Shown here: one piece after another, positions 44,699 through 56,100 of the stretch
Layout: each line of letters starts with the position of its first letter
Position numbering within the stretch: position 1 is the first letter of the stretch
From: Lathyrus oleraceus
Taxonomy: Eukaryota > Streptophyta > Magnoliopsida > Fabales > Fabaceae
DNA: 64,000 bases
Direction of reading: 5' to 3'
NCBI RefSeq assembly: GCF_024323335.1
Contig: NC_066579.1
Location: forward strand, 248,489,575 to 248,553,574
Translations under genes and position numbers: made by a program
Notes under the pieces: generated by a model
The model's database searches: none
Told to the model about the DNA's origin: nothing
The model's input: the letters and a program-made list of their open reading frames with translations, nothing else

Positions 44699-47157
44699 TA
44701 CCATTCCATCAAATAACTTTGAGCCTTTATCCAATTATTTGCACTCTTATTTGTTTTTCATTCAACAAATATTTTGCATGTTTTAATTGAGAAATATCAT
44801 TGTTTTAAATTTTTCCTAACTTATTTTTTAACAAAGTGAGCATTCACAATGATAAAAGGATACTGGGGATGTCTTCAGTGCTCTCCCAAATACGGTATGA
44901 TTCTCAACAGGGTAAGACATTTGTTCATATTCCTGGCATGCTTGTATCTTCTTCCTCCGGAGCCTTTTGTGGTTTTTCTCCCGAGCAGGTGTTTGGTAAA
45001 GATATTCATCCTTCCTTCCTTCAGTAGAGTAGTGATCCTTCCTCCTCAGCAGATGTGATCTCTCTGGTAGGGCAGTACTCGGTGATCTTTGGAAGTTTTT
45101 GTTTGATGATTGTTCCCCAGAGATCCATCCCCTCCTCTGATAATTTCCCTGATAGAGGTGCTTCTATGATGGAGTTCATCTGTGCCATGATCTTATGGCT
45201 GATATTCATTACCCTACAGAGATCTTTATTTCCTGATATCTCTTGCCCTTCATCAGTTTGGATATTTTTCCACTGGGCCTGGCTTTCTCTCTTGAGATGT
45301 AGTACCAGATGTTTGTTCATCGTTCATTGAACCTAGTTGTGTTAGAAATGTCTGTTTGTCAGCATTCATCATACATAAACCACGCATATATGCATAATTT
45401 TAACATTCAGATATTCATGTTGCATTATTTGCCATATATCTTTGTTTGTTATCTCCTGCTGGTTGGTAATGTTTCCCCAAAGCAGAAGTTTGTGTCTGAT
45501 CTCCCCATGTAGAGTCAGCCCCATAAGCAGAAAGTGTTTATCCTTTTTTCCATACTCCCCACTGAGTTATGTCCTCGTGGATGATGGTTACTTTTTGTTC
45601 CTCCCAACACATGTATTGGGCTGGAGTTCCCCCTTTTGAGCTATATCCTCATAGGGATGAGTCTTGTTTCATCACGCATCTCTAGTTTGTTCCTAAATTT
45701 GCTTTTTTTGAGTTTTCCCTGCGCTTCCCCCGAGATTTAAATGAATGATTGCTCAGTAACCAGTAATTATTCATCTTTTCTCCCCGGCGGAGTCTATGGT
45801 TTTCTACCCTTATACCGATAGTTGTAAATCCTACTTTATCCCTTTGCAGAGTTAACCTTTTCGTTCATCCTAACCGATGACGGTTACTCTTCCGTGGTTT
45901 GCTACCCAGTATCTGGTAGATGTAATCCCCTCCTTGACGGTTATCTTTATCCAATATTCGATATTGATAGTCCTTCACCCTTTTTGAGTATATCTCCCGG
46001 ATCATTGCCTTTGTCAATGTATCCCTAGCGAGTCATCTTTCATTTGCCTTTTATCGGCAATGATCGTTTCTCCCTTTGATTAGGCCATCATTGTATACCT
46101 AGTATTTGGTATCCCCGCTGTCCTTTCTTTCGGTCGATTTATCCTTTATTAACCCAGTAACCGGATGTTGATAAACTTCCATGCGAGTATGTTATCTATG
46201 TTCTGACGGTAATAGATAATATATCTCATGCACTCTTTGGTCGAAGTCTTCTGTTCTTCCCAATTCGAGTAAGATTCGTATCCCCTTTCATGGAATCGAA
46301 TGCCCATCCTGTAATCGAGTTTGCTTTTTAGCCCTCTTTTGGATGATGAGTGTCTTGGGAATATTCCCCAATCCACGCCTTGGTTGGTCACCTATTATAT
46401 GCCTAGTAACCGGTATCCCTGGTGTTCCTTCCCTTTCTGCTCCCTATTATGACCTTTGTCCCCCGTGGAGTCAGATTTTCCGGAGTTGAAATATACCTTT
46501 TTAGGTTTTCCTCAAATGATTTCGGATGTTTGATATCTCTCACCTTTGTACCGGTCTTAGATATTCATTCTCCCCGAGCATGTTGTTCTCTCACCCTTAT
46601 ACCGGTGTTCGGATCACATGTCTCTTTGAGCTTATTACCCAGTAACCGGTAATACCTCATCCTGGTGTTTCCTTAGAAGAGTCCTGTTTGGATGTTCCCC
46701 AGTGAGGTCCCTTGGTGGATTCTCCCCATCTGAGTCCGGATTTTCATCTGAAGTATCCTTTGTGGATAGTTCCGCTGTATTGGCATATTCCCCAATACAT
46801 GCATCTTTGAGTTAGCTCGAGTCCTACCATTGATTTATTTTTATGGAATCTCTCTCGTGTCTCTCAGTAAATCTAAGTCGTGCCCTGCTCACGCAATTTA
46901 TTCCCTTTTCTATCCCCATAAGAGTCCCATAGCCTCTGTCCCATTGAGTGTATTACACAAATGGATTGTTAGTCTCTCTAGATTTCTTTTCTCCTTTGTG
47001 GACATATATCCCCAAAAAGTATTACCCTTTTGCATGCATACATCTGCATCATGAGGTCTCTTAGGGACCAAAATTCGTTTCTTCGTTATTATTTAAGCCC
47101 ATTCTACCTCATCGAGACGAAGATCTTAACCTTCACTTCTCCGTCTAGAATGACCTT
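44699..47157 (+). repeat. Ogre-C 3' untranslated region, continued, with composite repeats
   Basis: Non-coding. From about 45720 to 46650 it holds imperfect repeats of TACCCAGTAACCGGTA-like and TGTAAATCCTACTTT words, the plus-strand equivalent of Ogre-B 18540-19300. All frames within it (for instance 45055-45330 and 46422-46652) look accidental. Confidence 0.78.
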
Positions 47158-47170
47158 AAATAGGGGCATC
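47158..47170 (+). promoter_or_regulatory. Polypurine tract of Ogre-C
   Basis: AAATAGGGGCATC directly before the LTR start TGTAAGACCC at 47171. Confidence 0.82.
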
Positions 47171-50100
47171 TGTAAGACCCTAATTTTGGCCCTAAGATCC
47201 CTCATGACATCATAACATTGCATTTGCATAGCCTCAAGGATCATGAGTATCTTGGTTCCCTTTGCCTTTGGGTGGGATCTCTCTTGTGAGTGGTTTGAGA
47301 TCACCAAGCATGCTTGAATTGTATATAATTGCTTTTATCATTTTTATCTACTAACCAAAAGCACAAAAATATGTCACTAACATTTCTGGTTTGTAGCTTG
47401 AGCAATCACAAGGTCTAAAAAGCTTCTAGGAGATCCTTTGTGCAATGATATGATCAAGAGAAGATGAAAGCAAGCATGGTAATGGTTCCCAAATATATCA
47501 TCCATCAAATATTCCTCCCAAGTATCTAAATTCATCATTTTGGACAAAGCAAGTCAAGGGGTTTGGAGTTTGTTTCCCAAGGAAACCCTAATTCATCAGA
47601 TCATCAACAATGCCTTGCTCATGAAGAAACCTCAACCCATGGTCAAATACAATCAAGGGGAGTTCTTTAATTCATCATTTCATGTATATTAGAACTTATT
47701 TGAGTGTCCTCAATCATCAATTCATCAAGATATGAGTTGTGGATTTGAGAAGTTGATCAGTCAATTCATCTGACTATTTTGAAATACACTAAGACCCAAC
47801 TTTTGATGTTTTTATCAAATGGAGATGACCCCAAGAGAAAAAATGTTATTAAGGACAATATGAACAACTATCATGTTCATCAAAACTTGATTTAAAGCTT
47901 GGAAGGTCATCATCCATTCCAATACATTATAGGTCATTTTAACTGAAACCCTAAATTTGGGTCAATTTCCCAAGATCATAACTCAATCATTTTTCATGAT
48001 TTTGAGGTGAGACTTAATGAAATGGAAAGCTTATTGTGTCTACTTCAAATGTTATGTTTAGAAAAATTGCAAAATATCAAAAGAAATACATGTGATAATG
48101 CAAAACATTATAGGTCACTTTGGGCCAAATGCATTGAAATGTGAAAAAGTCCAACTTCAAGTGCCCATAACTTCTTCTTTAAAAATCCAAATGATTCAAC
48201 ATTTAAGTCCAAATTGATTGTCTTGAAAAGATTTACAACTTTCATGTTGAAGATTGTATCATTTGGAGCTTGCATCATTAAAACAGAAGGGCTTGAACAT
48301 TGGCCAATTTTGGAAACTTCACATATGCATGTTTTGCACCCTACACTTCAAGCTCAAATTTCACTAATTTCCAAGGCCCAATTGGAGTTTTGATCAACAT
48401 AGCATTTGTTCCTTATGCAACAAGCTTTCTAACCATTACTCATAAGGTTGCATCATTTTCGAAGACATGAAGAATTAGGTACATTTTTGAAAACTTGATT
48501 TAATTGCCATGCATGAGCTAATTACATCAAATGTACAGGTCCATTTGCATTTCACATGAACTCAGCAAGTTGTTTCAGCACTCATTGGGCCTTCCACATG
48601 CTTACACAGGCCCATGCAATTCAAAATCCATTTGCCATGCACACGAGTTAGCTCATGCATTCAGCTCTCTCCATCTATAAATACCATGCCTTGCCTTCAT
48701 AATTCTTCAACCTAATGGTGCCTAAATCCCTGTTGAATTGAATCCCCACCCATACCAAAGGAACAAACTTCAGTTTTCTCTAAAATTCAGATCTGAAATT
48801 CAATTGCATTTGGTTGAATTTTAAGATCTAAAGTTCCTAGACCTTCTTCATTTGATCCATTGAAGCTTCTGTTTGCAAACGGAACCAAAGAGAGTGACTC
48901 AATTCTTCACAATCCAAAGGTTTTGCTCGAATAAAATTTGCTTCGAATCTCATCACACTTTGCTCAATTTTCCTTGATCTTGTGTTGTCTGAAGTCCTCT
49001 CTATAGAGGCATCATTATTGTGTGCTTAATTGTTGAAATCGAGCAAGTTCAGTTGAACACCACCAAACTTCCATCTCTAATTTCTCTTTTAATAGGAATC
49101 TAGAGTGGAATTGAGTGGCATAGGAGTAATGTACATCACTTCACCTTTCGAATGGTGCCTGGATCGTGCATTTTAGTTAACATTTGAATCTCGGCATTTT
49201 TGAACTCTCGCCGGAGCTTGCCGGAGAAGACGGTGGCGCTGGCCACCGTCCGTTTGCCAGATCCAATCTGAGTCGTGCGATGCATTCTCCAGATTTAATC
49301 TCCATGCTTCATTGTTATGACTTTTCTTTAATATCCATGTCGTTGCATTGACTGTGGAATACACTAGGCGCGTGCTTGTGGATCCTTGGATCTGCCAGCT
49401 CAATTAATGAGCTCAGATCCAAGGGCTCACGCTTTTTCCATTTTTTTTAATTCTGATTTTATTTTCTATTTCATTTTTAAATTCCATTTCATTTTCTAAA
49501 ATCCATATCTCTTTTATTATTGGTCCAAAAATTATGGGACCAATTGCATTATTTCTCTTTTAATTTCTAGTTTCTAAAAATGATTCTTAATATTTTTTAT
49601 TTTATCATTTGCTATTTGTTATTAATTTTCTCTTTTCTGGTTATTTTTAATTCATTTTAAATAGTTTTTGATATTCAAAAAATACAAAAATATTTTCACA
49701 ACCTCTTTGAATGATGATAGATCTATGAAAAAAATTCTCATCAATTTATTAATTGATTTGAGATTTATTTGAGGTTTTAGTTCAATTAGGTTATTTTTAT
49801 TCATTTTTAATTGATTAAAAATAGTTTCTGACTTTTAAAAATGGTGAAATTTTTTGTCAAACTTTGTTTGACCTTGTTGAACTTGGGATAATTCACTTGG
49901 ACTTTTCAAAGTTGATTTGTAGTGAGTTTGAAGTTTGACCTTTCTTTAATATTTTAATTCAAGTTTTAATTTTAATATTAAAAATGCCAAAACTATTTTG
50001 TTTATTTCTTGACTTCCAATCTTCATTTTGCTTCTGTTTTGTATTGTTTGACCTTGATCTTCCCTATCTTTGGTCAACATTTGTTGATTGGTACATTCCA

Positions 50101-50480
50101 TTTCATTTAATGCACTTTATTTCTTCATTTCTATTTCTTCTTCTTCTTCTTCTTCTTTTCTTCTTTTTGATCAATGAGTTAAAGGTTGATGGTTAGCATT
50201 GATTAGGGAGGTTTAATCTTCCTTGATTCAAATCTAATTCATCTTGATCAAATGATCAAGTGAATGGTTTTGCATTAAGGATAGATTGCTTTCTAAATCA
50301 TGCAAAGGACTTAAACCAATACAAGATCATTTCTCATCTTCTTTTTGGCATGGCAAGTTGTTGGAGTTTGATTCACTAATCAACACCTCTAACTTGTGTT
50401 GTTGCCTACATTATTATTGACCGGCGTCAGATAGTTGTGACTTCTACATAAGTCCAATTACGATTGCTTAACATAGCGCT
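47171..50480 (+). repeat. Ogre-C 3' LTR, truncated at its 3' side
   Basis: Starts TGTAAGACCCTAATTTTGGC. A TATA box TATAAATA lies at 48676-48683. Near 50480 it reaches the sequence AACATAGCGCTAAAT, which in sibling LTRs lies more than 1.5 kb before the LTR end, then switches into a minus-oriented LTR tip. No primer site or CCGCTACA end is present. Confidence 0.8.
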
Positions 50481-50530
50481 AAATGGTGAGATAGCATGAG
50501 GGAACTTAGGGTCAAAATTGGGGTCTTACA
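50478..50530 (-). repeat. Minus-oriented Ogre LTR tip
   Basis: About 50 bp whose complement begins TGTAAGACCCCAATTTTGAC, the 5' end of an Ogre LTR. It matches Ogre-B 17930-17983 closely. It is joined to the Ogre-C LTR at a short shared AAAT. No polypurine tract follows on the right, so it is an outer LTR end. Confidence 0.75.
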
Positions 50531-50712
50531 GATTCCATTTGGCCTAGATTCAAACATGGCATGTTGAACTCTATTTTTCCTGATGCCAATAACTTGAAAT
50601 TACGAGTCATTTTGCATATTGGGACTACTTTCACATGTTCAACTTGTTAGTAACTTAGGATTGGCATTAATTTTGTAAAACAAATAATGTAATCATCTTT
50701 GTTGTTTTAATA
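50531..50712. other. Unassigned 182 bp between two elements
   Basis: A/T-rich, no frame, no recognisable repeat. It could be host DNA or old element sequence. Confidence 0.4.
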
Positions 50713-52378
50713 TGTTGGGTTGAAGAAGTTCAACATCTGGACCAACATGTCATGTACGATGTCACGACATCATGCCTGTGACATCGCACATGTGTAGAAA
50801 ACTGAATTAATTAATTCAGTATATATTCTGGGATTAGTAAGGATATTTGGTGAATATCCTAACTCCCATGTGGAGGTCTTAAAGACTCAATCAGAATATA
50901 TATAGGCTCAAAATAAGGAGATATATATGGAGAGATTCTAGGATTGAGGACCTTGTTTGTAGCAGAAATTTTCTGCTGTATTTGTAACAGCAAAGAACAA
51001 GTTTGCTGCTATTTCTGAAGGCCCAAATCCAGTTGGGTGATTAGGTTATAAATAGCACATTGTAACCTAGTTTTTGTAAGCCTCTTAGAATAAATTTTTA
51101 GGGGTGTGTGTGAGGTAAACCTCACAATCTGTGGGAAGGTTACCATGTGTTTCTCAGTGGTCAAAGCTGAGAGTATTTGTAACTCAAAGCCTGTAGGCAA
51201 GAGTGATTATGTTCTTGAATGAAGTTGTGAAGCAAGTTCAAGGTGTTTGAACATTACATTGTATTTGTAGTGATAGGAATGGAAACTGGAGGTTTTTATC
51301 TAGGAGTTCCTAGGTATAGATTGCATTGGGTAGGGATTAAGTGAAGAGTTGTAAACGGGGGAGTTTAAATATGAATTAATACTGCTGATAGTGGATCTTC
51401 TTCCTGGCTTTGTAGCCCCCAGATGTAGGTCATGTTGGACCGAACTGGGTAAACAATTCTCTGTGTTTGTTTTCCTTCTGCATGTTATAATCCTGTCTGC
51501 CATAACTCAGGTTGTATTGCAGTCTGCTAACCAAGATGATAACAGACCTGGTACATGTCCTTCTGTGTGAATGTCAATCAGAAGGTTTTAACATTCATCA
51601 CTGACCGCAGATACTGAACTTTAGGCATGGTGATCTCAGTTCAGTATTTAAGTAAGTCTGATCCTTAAAAGGATAACAGACCTGGCCAAAGGATCATAGT
51701 GAAACTGTCAAACTGGATGTCTTGACAGTTGTTCATGTAGGCTGATTAGTCTTGTACAGTATAGCAAAGTCAGCACAGTCAGGTTTCAAGAACATAACAG
51801 AATCAGCATGAGGAATATGTTCTGGATGTCAACCTGAATGCTGTAACATTCACACCTGACTGCTTGGGCTAAATTGTAGGATAATTAGTTTTTTTGTTTC
51901 AGTATTTTTCTCAGGCTAATTTAAGGAATCCAACAGCTGAGCTAAAATTCAGGAAAATAACAACTAACCTACAATTAATGAAATTGACAACTAGCACATT
52001 TGTCAGCTCCCTAATGTGTGGAAATTAGGTTACCTTGGTTGACTTGTAGGTTAGGATACACCAGTACTAAGCCAGCAAATTGAAATACAGTAACAGGTGA
52101 TGTGCAATTCAATATTGATATATCATGCTGATAACTGTCAAAACACAACAGAAGTAAGTATGGTGTTTGATCTCTGTTGTGTCTCTGTACTAGAAGAACA
52201 GAACTAAATGTTCTTTCATTCTAAGGTAATACAGTAGCAGAAGTTGTGACTACTGTGAAAGCGTGCTTGAGTACAAGGTTTTAATTTGTATAACTGTCTT
52301 GCTGTATTAGTTACAATGTTGAGTCAGATGTCATGACTTTGAGTAGAACATCTGAATTCTGATTACACCAGAATTTCA
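50713..52378 (+). repeat. Ty1/copia-type 5' LTR (1666 bp)
   Basis: Starts TGTTGGGTTGAAGAAG and ends CAGAATTTCA, followed two bases later by a tRNA-Met primer site. TATA-like boxes at 50897-50905 (TATATATAG) and 51048-51055 (TATAAATA), with AATAAA near 51090, fit a promoter and poly(A) region. The length and style resemble Maximus/SIRE elements; I did not identify the family. Words such as CATGACATT recur through the element. Confidence 0.83.
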
Positions 52379-52380
52379 AT

Positions 52381-52392
52381 TGGTATCAGAGC
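52381..52392 (+). promoter_or_regulatory. Primer-binding site, initiator tRNA-Met type
   Basis: TGGTATCAGAGC is the classical primer site complementary to the 3' end of plant initiator tRNA-Met, used by most Ty1/copia elements. Confidence 0.92.
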
Positions 52393-55300
52393 AGGCATCC
52401 TGTCTGTTTCTGGATGAGATCCATGGGTGTTACTTTCTGGTATCTTGCAAGGAGTTATGTTAGTACTGATGCTGGAACCTGTGAAAGGTTCTGTATTTTC
52501 CCTGAATGGTCCCTTGAAGTAGGTGGATGGACTGTTCATGACGGGAATGGTGTGTACCTGTCTCTGGAGGTTGCCAATTGGCCTTTGTGTGGGACAGCTG
52601 TGCCAGTATTAAATCACATTCAAACTTGGTATGGTCTTGGAGGCTGATCTGGTGAAGTGCGTGTTCATAGGTTGAGTTGTATTATGATTTCCGCTGCATA
52701 ATACCTGGTAAAACTCAAACTCTGATGTAGTTTCCCCCCATGTGGATGAAAGGCTGTTGTACTCAAGATTTCATCATATTCTACTGAAGATGTCAAAGAT
52801 ACTTGAGCCCCATCAAGTCCACTCTTCTTGGTAAGGATCACCGGATCACTGATTCTTGTACTCTCCTAGGTAGTGTATATGAAGACCTTGAAGACCTTCA
52901 AGGAGGGTTTGCTTCAAGGAGGTTAAACTAATGTTCTATGTGATGTTAGAACATGTTGTTCAACAAGTATGCAGCTACTGGTTGAAGAGCAGATGTTTTT
53001 AGGAGTCAAACAAAGGAATACCTTGGTTTGAAACCTACTCTTGACCTGGAAGAGGAGACATCTGTGTGTGCTAAGTTGACAAGGGTAGGGTCAACTGTGT
53101 GTGTGCTCAAGAAGGTCACTTTTAGAAGTGTAATCTCTAGAAGTGGAGCTGGTTGAGATGTGACACTGTGCAATCCCCACTGTGTGCCTTATTCCTGTAG
53201 ATTGATCAGGGTTGGATAGTTGTTTCCTGAAGTACTATGGTGTACTGGAAGACAAGTCCCCTAGATGATAGAAGTCAATAATAGGGTAACCTGACTGCTA
53301 TTCCATTTACGAGGATTGGGACCATGAATCTTGTTATTCAAACACCACGATCAGAAGTGGCAGTTCTTTCAAGGAGTGAGAATATGAAGATTCAGAGGTT
53401 GGTTGAGGTAGTATGCTCTGGCAATGCATATCTACTATGGACTAGTGTTGTTGTCTTTCACTAGTACTTATGGTCAGCTGAAGTCTGATTGGTATGATTG
53501 GAGTGTCTAGGTATAACTCATAGAGTTAGGTGCCACTGGTAGGGATGGTGTATGTCATGTTGAGACATGTCTGTACAATGCATGGATATTGGTGTGAAGT
53601 TTCCATGATTGTTAATTTGAGGGGGAGTTTTGGTTAACCTCCTCACATTTGGTCAGCCTAGGGTCTGGTTGGCTGTTGACCTGTGTCACATGGGTTTTGG
53701 TGGTTGTGTGACACATTTGCAAGGAAGAATTCATCTCTCTCATTCCTAAGAGTGAATTTAATCTGAGAAGATTTTCAACACTGTTAAAGTGCTTGCAAGC
53801 AGAAGATGTTGACACTAGAAGAGTATTTTCAAAGTAGTCTTATGGTGGAAGTATCTGACAGGAATAGTGGGAAAGGATTTAAGATCAATGTCAACTTGTG
53901 CCAAGTACAAGTATTTAATTGATTATCCTTGGAGCTCAAGATAACTGATGTTCTTAAAGATGTTGGAACATCTCTTCTTCAAGACCCTGTGCAGAATCAC
54001 AGGAAAGATAGTACATTGGTTTTTGATCTATCTCTTTGGTGGCAGCAAAAGCATATGATCTCTGAAAAGGTTTCCTGGCAAGAAACATGTTCAGCCTTGG
54101 TGTGTACAAGAAGAAGAAGACATCATAGTTTATCTCTGATCTAAGTAAGGAAGTGCATTGGCTAATGCACACTATGAAGTTAAGAACAAGTGACAGTTGT
54201 CTTAACATCATGAAAACAGTCTTGCTTTAGGAAGAAGAATCCTTGGTATAGCTGAAGGGTTAGTTGCTAACTGGTCCTTCTGAAGACTCTTGCACCAGAG
54301 TGCCTGATGTCTTTGGAGAAGAAGCAGGAATTCATCAAGGTGTGAGCTTGGATGACTTAACTGCAAACCTGCAGGATGGAGGTTGTTTACTCAAACTTGG
54401 TTCCACCATCAAGTCTATGAGAACATTGAACTCTTGTTCTGTGAAGGGAGGAAGTTCTTTCAAGTGGCAGAAGAAGGAGCTGAATTCAACAGCTGGATGC
54501 CAAAACACAATGTTGTGACATTTGGTTCAACATCAGATTCTTAGTTGGTGAAGTGGCACATCAACTTGAGATAGAAGGGTCTACAGGGTTGTAGATTGGA
54601 CACTTCAAAAGGCTTGAAGTTCAAATCTCACTTGGAAGGTCAGAATATCTTTGGGAGAAGTCTGATAAACTTGGAAAGGTCAAAAAGTGGAATTTGACTT
54701 TCTCATATGAGGATTCATGAAGGAGGTAATCAACCAGTGACATTTGGTCTATCTCAGGAGTGAGTTCGAAGGATCAAGATAATCAACATATGGCAGCTGA
54801 TTATTCTTGAGGAAAGTCTGAGACAAATTACTTTTGAGCAGAAAAGTAGTAAGTTGAAGACAAAAGGAGGTGTTTTCTATTCATCTCTTGGAGCTTGTGG
54901 TAGGAGTTCTGAGCTATCTATGGAAGATTATCTCTCGTAATGGGATGAAAATGTATATGTCCCAATGTTTGTCTGAGTTTATCTTGATCAAGCTGGTGAC
55001 TCAGTGATATCTGAAGACTATCAGATGGTGTTCATTGTTAAGGTGTGAAGGATGTCTCAGTTGATGTTAGAACATCTTGTGAAGGGGTCTTCTGTTCTGG
55101 TTAGAAGAGAGAGTGACACAGAGTGTGGATGTGGTCAGCCAAGAGGGTTGAACAGAGGGGGTACTCTTGAAGACATGAAGATGCGTCTTATGTTTTCCAT
55201 TCATCAAGTGGTCTGGATTCTCTTTGAATCAGGTAGTATGTGAAGGTCCAACTTTGGGGTGTTGGATATGCTCATGTGTGACCTCCAAGTTTCAAGAGGA

Positions 55301-56100
55301 AAGCAGGTTGTCCATGACAGGGGGAGTTTTGTCATCAAGCTTGTGGTCTACGTATTCTCAGATAACTAGGTATGGCACCTTGTCAGTTATCAGGATGCTG
55401 TAATGTATGTCAAGGCTGAGTGAGCAGAAGAATGTATGACCGAATGTCATGACATTACCCTGGACAATGCTGTCAATTCCTTCTGAATCTTAAAGTCATT
55501 AGGAATTATAAGGGTGATGTGTCTAATTCTGATAAATCAGAATAAGCCTGATGGCTACAGCTGTGTGGTACAGGGGGAGTAACCATCTGCTGAAGTGTGG
55601 GAATTTGGCTGTAGCTGTGCCAGATGTCAAGCCTCTACTGGAGGCATGACAGGGGTCTTGGGAAATGTTGAATACTGGCAGAATGCAGGAAAAAGCCGCG
55701 TGGAATGTTAAGACATCGCGTGCAACGTGTCTGACTGCATATATGGAATAGTCTCCATGCACTGGAACTGCTGTTTTGGAAAAGAAACAGTCAAGAGCTA
55801 TAAAAGGTATTCAAAGATAGTCTGAGATTTTGTTGGTGATTCTCTAACTGTTTCTTAGCAAAAATTAATGAATCTTGACCAAGCATTTATTCCCACCGTT
55901 AATTCTTAAGCACGGGCTGGACTATTTAAAGGATGTAATAGCCCCCTTCTTCTCACAAGAGAAACACTCCATTCCCTCAGAATCATGGGGTATGTTAAGG
56001 TTTGGGCAAGCTGCGCCTGGATCTGGTTTTGTGAGGGGTGCCTTTACAAATGTTTAGCTAAAAAGGGGGAGAGTAATACTGTCCTGGGGTTGAGAATGTA
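52393..56100. other. Interior of the copia-type element, 3.7 kb, no gene recognised
   Basis: G/T-rich plus strand with many short words shared within the stretch (AAGTGGCAG, GGAAGT, GAAGACTT). Nothing that I can call a gene. The tail at 55640-55850 (AGTCAAGAGCTATAAAAGG) looks like retroelement regulatory sequence. Confidence 0.5.

Larger units (their letters stand above)
50713..56100 (+). mobile_element. Copia-type element with non-coding interior, no 3' LTR found
   Basis: LTR and primer site are clear, but from 52393 to about 56100 I find no gag, protease, integrase or RT motif on either strand. Frames are all under 105 codons and unlike known domains. G-rich polypurine tracts (GGGGGAG) occur at about 53622, 55319, 55572 and 56065. 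No second copy of the LTR start TGTTGGGTTGAAG is seen. It may be a LARD-like non-autonomous element or an old, scrambled copy truncated by the Ogre-D LTR. The right boundary is approximate. Confidence 0.6.

Noticed and set aside
47171..50530. DNA transposon with terminal inverted repeats
   Set aside because: The body is Ogre LTR preceded by a polypurine tract, and no target duplication flanks it (GCATC versus GATTC).
52414..52647. Possible gag start just after the copia primer site
   Set aside because: The 77-residue frame has no Gag-like motif and no continuation; composition looks random.
53929..54144. Candidate small gene in the copia interior
   Set aside because: Both strands are open here over similar length and neither translation resembles a known domain.
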